A stretch of 64,000 nt of DNA from Serinus canaria (lineage: Eukaryota; Chordata; Aves; Passeriformes; Fringillidae), in the NCBI RefSeq assembly GCF_022539315.1, contig NC_066326.1, positions 15,082,601-15,146,600 on the forward strand, given 5' to 3'. Shown in pieces: positions 59,001-64,000 of this stretch (the first letter of the stretch is position 1; every line of letters begins with the position of its first letter). The notes beneath the pieces are model-generated. The model had not been told where the DNA came from. It worked only from the letters and a program-made list of their open reading frames with translations, and ran no database searches. Position numbers and translations under genes: made by a program.

Positions 59001-62000
59001 TAAGGCAGAATCTCAGCAGGGGCAATTTCACACGCTGAAGTGGATTTTGCCATGCTGTTTATCAGATGCATTAAGGTAAGGCAGATAATGAAGAAATCAT
59101 TCACCATTAGTCTTTGAAACCCAAAAAACACTGCTTCATTCAGAGACTCATCTAGCCTGACCACTGTAACCACTGTGACCCAGCTTTCTCAACCTGTACC
59201 TCTTCAGAAGCAGCAATGCTGCTATTTTCCTATAAAGATGCCTTCAATAATTGATAGAAAGTTATTTTTTCTGCAATATTATCTACATTCACATTTGCAT
59301 GTAAGAAGAATCAAAATACACTTTGTTGGTCTTGATCAATTACCTATATCACAGCACAAAAGGAATGCATTTATTTAAATTGCCTTAAATAAAAGCATAC
59401 TAAACTATGCAATACTTCTATTTCTCAATAACCTAAAAATAGTTCCCAGTAAGATGCAACCACTGTTTTGAAACAAAATATAAATGCAAAAGATTAAATC
59501 TTACTATAGAAATAAAAACTTCGATTGACTATGAAAAGATAATTTCAGCACTTCTTATTGGATAATCACAAGAATTATAATTTTGTCAAGTTGCTTTTAG
59601 ATGGAAACTGAACTTTAATTAGACATAAAACTACGCTTTAATTGGATAATGAGTATTCTTACCTTAAAAGTGTATACAGAGAAGGCAGAAACAAAAAAAA
59701 AATATTCTGGTATTCATTAAGTAAGAACATAGAGTTAAACCAAGGAACATTAACATCAGTTTAAAAATTTTTGGCTTTTATTGTTACCTTGCCCTTCCAG
59801 CTGTTACTCTGCTGTCTTTTCTTTTGTACGAAGACCAGAAGAAGAAACAGCTTTCCCTGATTCTTTAGTTTCCAGTCATTATCTCTTTCTTACATAAGAT
59901 GAACCAGTAAAAAAATCAAAACCAGACAAAGCAGCTGTTGGACACACTCCCTCTACACTTGCAGTGAGGTTAGAATTATCTAGAACTGGCTTATTATCAA
60001 AACAAACTGGACTCATGTGCTTCAACCAAACCACTTCCCTAAATACACTGGTTTTCATTAAGGGGAGTGACAAAATACATGTTTAAATTTGCTAAGGAGC
60101 AAGTTCAAAATGTAAGATTTGCCTGCAAGAAAAAGGGGATTTCAAAATTAAACTCCTTCTCCCTCCACAAAATCTATTAAAAAAGTTTAACAAATAACTT
60201 ATAGTATAAAATAATCCCATGAAAAAGAAGACTTTTGCTCATGGCCACTGGACTAAAAAGCCTCACAGCCAAATTGATTGGATTTTGTTAGTCAAAAAGA
60301 GGAGAAAAACCTCCCTGGAAGAGGGGAAGATTTCCCTATGCTCGTGCCCATGGTCACATCCATTAAAAAGGAGTTGATTAGCTCGGTTCAATTGGCCAAT
60401 TAGTGCTGTATCTGTAACACTTGTGACTGATCCTGGCCTTGCATTATTTCTTAGGGCCATTAGTTTAACCCTCGTGGTAACACTTTAAAGAGCAATGAGC
60501 AGAGCTAATCCTGGAAGGAATCACTGCCTCCTTCCATAATTTCTTTTTTAGGCTGTGCACTCTGTGAGTTTTGCTGGCCCAACTGCAAGGAAGCATCTCC
60601 ATGCTCTCCCCCTGCCTGTCTGCCTGGCATTCCCTCCCTGGACATTTCTTTAGGAACCTAATGACAAGCCCTGTAATTTACTTAAAAACACAATTTCAGC
60701 AATTCAGTGCTTAACACATTAATGGGGGCATGTTTGGAACATGACATCAGGAAAAAATAAACACTAATATTTATAAATATTTATAGATATGTGAGGGAAA
60801 GCCTATAACACATACCCCTGTCAGGCTTCACTAGCATTCTTCCATATTGCTGTGAAACCCCACAGCTTTTTCAGCTCCAGGTCCTCATTCAAAGTCATTG
60901 GGCATTAAAGCCAGCATTGGCCTCCTTTCAAAAGTTGCTGTGACACCAAAGATACTCTCCAAAACCCACAGCGGTTTCAGACAAAGCTTTACAATATAAT
61001 GGAGTTTCACAGACCTTAGATTTAAAATTTTTTAAAATATTTTTTATGATTTCAAGACAAATAAGTTTCTTTTTTTAAACCAGAGGCCATGGCTCCCTGT
61101 GCAGAGAGCAAAGTGCACGCTTGAGCTGCAAACGTGCACATTACTACAGCTCCCAAGGAGGTGGGAATCCTAAATGGATTTCATTCAGTCAGGCAACAAA
61201 AGGAAAAAATACACCATATAGTAAAAAAATAAATGGTACATTTGTATGTATTTTTCCAGGTCAAGATAAAAGATAAGAAATGCCAGAGCATCACCTGCTC
61301 CAGCACAGAGAGGTGAGACACCCACAGGACTCGCAGAGCCATTTGTAATAAATGTGCACCCAGCATCAGAGGGGAAGTGCCTTCACTTCCTGACTTGATT
61401 GGTTTCTTCTGGAAACAATGACAAATCTGAAGGTGCTATTTATGGCTTTCTGTCACCCATTGCCAGAAGAAATAGTGACTACAGCCTCTAAATACATCAA
61501 GACAGAGTTCATCTTCTCCAGTCCACTTGATATCTACCTCAGGATCACTGCTGCAGTTCCTCACATCCTTGAAAAGGATTAAGTGACAAACAGCAAAACC
61601 TTGCAGGGTTCCCACCACCACCATTATTTCCAACCCAAGACCCAATTCTGCAAGACAGAGCACCTCTTGAGATATGCTGAGAGCCCTCAACTCTAATCAG
61701 CCAAAATGGGAGAGGAGGTCACTCAGCCCTGCATCATTTACTCTTAGAGAAAAAAGTAATCCAAGATGCATCTCTCCTCTCACTGATCAGTACTCTCAGA
61801 GAATCTCAAAGCTGGTTTAATAGCTGTGTAGTTTCTAGATAACATCACATTTCACTAATCTCCTTCCCAACTCATCTGTTTGAAGAAAGAGATCATTTCT
61901 GTAGTGAACAGAAGTGTCCTCAAGTGTAACAGCAAATAAACCAGTGTAAATGAAGTGCCACAGCAACATAAACAACGACCTTGAACACCAGCAAACTGCT

Positions 62001-63165
62001 GCTCAGGATGACTCTAGGGACAATAATCACATTTTAAACGTCCACATCATCTGAACAAATTGCTGAGATTACCTCTAGCTACAACTCACCTGCCCTGTAG
62101 GTAAAAGCATCTGCAACCTGTCCATGTGCCATATCCCAACGGGTGGAAAAACCCAAACCAAAATACATGGCTCCCACCAACTTTAAGTGAAGGGAAAACT
62201 CTTCCTTGTGCATTATTTACCACAAGTAATCCATGCAGCAAAAAGCTTGTGTCACTTAAGGCTGTTCTGTCTTATACAAACCCACCCTTGAAAGAGCAGA
62301 AATCCCAGTTTCAGAGCAAGGCATTGCAGAAGAGATGGTTGTGCTACTGCAAACCTCACTGAAGCCCTTCCTACTTCAGGGTTTAACATTATTGTTTACC
62401 TGGTTATCCCAGCAAACAGACTCATTACAGCAACATGGAATACCTGCATGTGTGCAGTTTTTTGCCTCCCCTCTCAGGACTCTTCCCCAAACCAAGTCAA
62501 CAAAACGTGTCTGAGGGACTGGGGTTTCTGTGACACCAAGATCCAACAGGTGTTGCACTAGGATGCCAACTTTCACAGGGAAAACAAATCTGAACATCAC
62601 TGTCTCCACTGGAAGATGAATGAAGACATCCCAGACAATCCACAAGACACAAAGAAAGGGAACAAGAGGAGGGCCAGACAGATGAAGAAAGAGTCCTTGG
62701 GACATGGGCTTCCTCAGCCCTGTGGGGCTCAGGCCTTCTTTATTTGCACAGTTCCCAGCTGACCACTCCTCAGGGGTGTCTGTGGGTGACAATCCAACAC
62801 TCCCAAGCCAAACAAAGCATTAAAGTACCCCAAAGACTTATGGCTTTCCACCTTCAGAGGTTATTAGGGCATTCCCCTACCACTCAGGAGCCACCATGCA
62901 GCTTTGCATTAGTTAAAATTCACTAAATTCCCAGAGACGTGGAGAGTCACCTGGAGAGTCCCAACTGATAAGCACAATATCTTGTTCCAGCCTAAGTTCA
63001 CACCCTCCTTTCTCACAGGGGAACATTTAAACTATTCAAACATGTAATTCCCCTAAGAGATGTCCTATTAAGGATGCAGAGAAAAATTCATGCTGTAATG
63101 CTTTAATTCTACAGAACAGCCTTTACTAGGAACACTTAAAAAACCACAATCTCACCCATACACAG
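50001..63165. other. Upstream region, no gene recognised
   Basis: About 13 kb of A/T-rich sequence. Open frames of 144 codons (50559-50993, plus) and 163 codons (58069-58560, plus) show no known domain or splice context. A run of nine C is at 56298-56306. I found no coding exon of a neighbouring gene on either strand. Confidence 0.6.
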
Positions 63166-63175
63166 GGGCAAAACA

Positions 63176-63245
63176 ATGATGATAATTGTTACCATGATGA
63201 TGATGATTATTACTATTGCCACTATTATTATCATATGACCACCAC
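63176..63245. repeat. Trinucleotide-type simple repeat (GAT/ATT/CAC)
   Basis: Imperfect run of GAT, ATT and similar triplets (GATGATGATGATTATTACTA and onward), ending in ACCACCACC. It is the source of the His/Asn-rich open frame on the minus strand. Confidence 0.85.
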
Positions 63246-64000
63246 CAATCCACAAAGATTGTCAGCAAAGTCTGGGAAAAAGGAGGAAAAATTAACACAG
63301 ATACAAAGTGAACAGAAAATGTGTGTCTCACATGCATGAAATTTAACTTAAAAAATGTATTTATATTCTGTACCCTGGGAACCAAAACTATTTTAAAATC
63401 AAAAGAGCGCTAATTAGCATCTCAATGCTTCTTTCATAGGTTTTATCAATATAAAGAAAATTTCATGCAGTGGAAAGAAGTATGGATTAAAGTCAGAAAA
63501 ATATATAATTACAATAAAATATTATTTCACAGATGTCATGGCTTTAAAAATCATAATATGCTAATATAAATATAAGACAAAAATTTACTCTCATTTTTTA
63601 CTTTTTCTGAACTTCAAGAATGCAAACTGCTAAATGTCACATTCAGGACATTTTCAGGATCTCACACACTGACAGAGTGTTTGCCCTCAGCACCGTTTCA
63701 ACAAGCATTTGAATCAAAACAAAACAAAACAAAAAAATCAACTCCTTCCCCTTCATTCTATCCCTTGACTTTTCAAGTAAGAAAGTAATCCTGAGAGGCA
63801 GAACCCCCACGACCTTAAAACCTTTAAATAACACCCACTTCAAGTTTAAACACCTAAAACTTGACAGCCACTTCCCAAAAGCAGAAGGAAGGGAGCACAA
63901 AGTCCAGTCCACTACCAGCACCAACACTGATGCTCCAAGAGACCAAAACAAAGATGACACATAAAATCTGCTAATCATCAAGCAAGATTAGTCAGATAAA
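63246..64000. other. Window end, nothing recognised
   Basis: A/T-rich non-coding sequence; a CAAAA-type simple run at about 63716-63736. No gene seen. Confidence 0.6.

Overview
This is vertebrate nuclear DNA. It contains one recognisable gene: a complete coding sequence for SFMBT1 (Scm-like with four MBT domains 1) on the minus strand. The gene is split into 20 coding exons between 32041 (ATG) and 2467 (stop). I joined the exons by hand from reverse-complement splice signals and reading phase. Every intron has GT-AG ends, the phases agree at all 19 junctions, and the CDS is 2604 nt (867 residues plus stop). That is within a residue or so of the length I recall for the mammalian protein. There is no premature stop, frameshift or missing exon. 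The host looks like a bird, probably a songbird: the introns are short, the interspersed repeats are CR1 LINE 3' ends, and a solo LTR resembles an abundant passerine endogenous-retrovirus LTR family. The species-level inference rests on memory of repeat families.

Layout, left to right on the plus strand. 1-2466: downstream flank and probable 3' UTR, with an antisense AATAAA at 1137-1142. 2467-4204: the SAM-domain exons, an acidic/serine-rich exon and a Lys/Arg-rich exon. 4800-8729: the SLED-region exons. 10158-12614: linker exons (one of only 43 bp) and the end of MBT4. 13283-22150: the MBT-repeat exons. This part also holds two CR1 fragments and an antisense LTR, mostly just beyond the 5' splice sites of exons 8 and 9. 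22151-26598 is intron 2, with a CpG-rich block at 23390-23720. Exon 2 is at 26599-26693. Intron 1 (26694-32013) carries a CpG-rich block and a GC-rich minisatellite of about 72 bp per unit at about 29118-29706. Exon 1, with the start codon, is at 32014-32041.

32042-64000 lies upstream of the start codon. It probably contains 5' UTR and long 5' intron or flank. I find no coding exon there on either strand. It holds a CR1 fragment, a perfect 24-bp inverted repeat with a 3-nt loop (33169-33219), a GC-rich block with a 63-bp tandem repeat and G-quadruplex motifs (about 34440-35060), and simple repeats. I cannot place the promoter with confidence.

The encoded protein is a Polycomb-related chromatin repressor: four MBT repeats for histone-tail binding, a SLED domain, a basic nuclear-localisation/AT-hook-like region, an acidic Ser-rich stretch and a C-terminal SAM domain. 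I do not see a new biological system. The items most worth a second look are the perfect hairpin at 33.2 kb, the two G-rich minisatellites, the transposable elements placed close to splice donors, and the GC spike with local protein divergence in exon 8.
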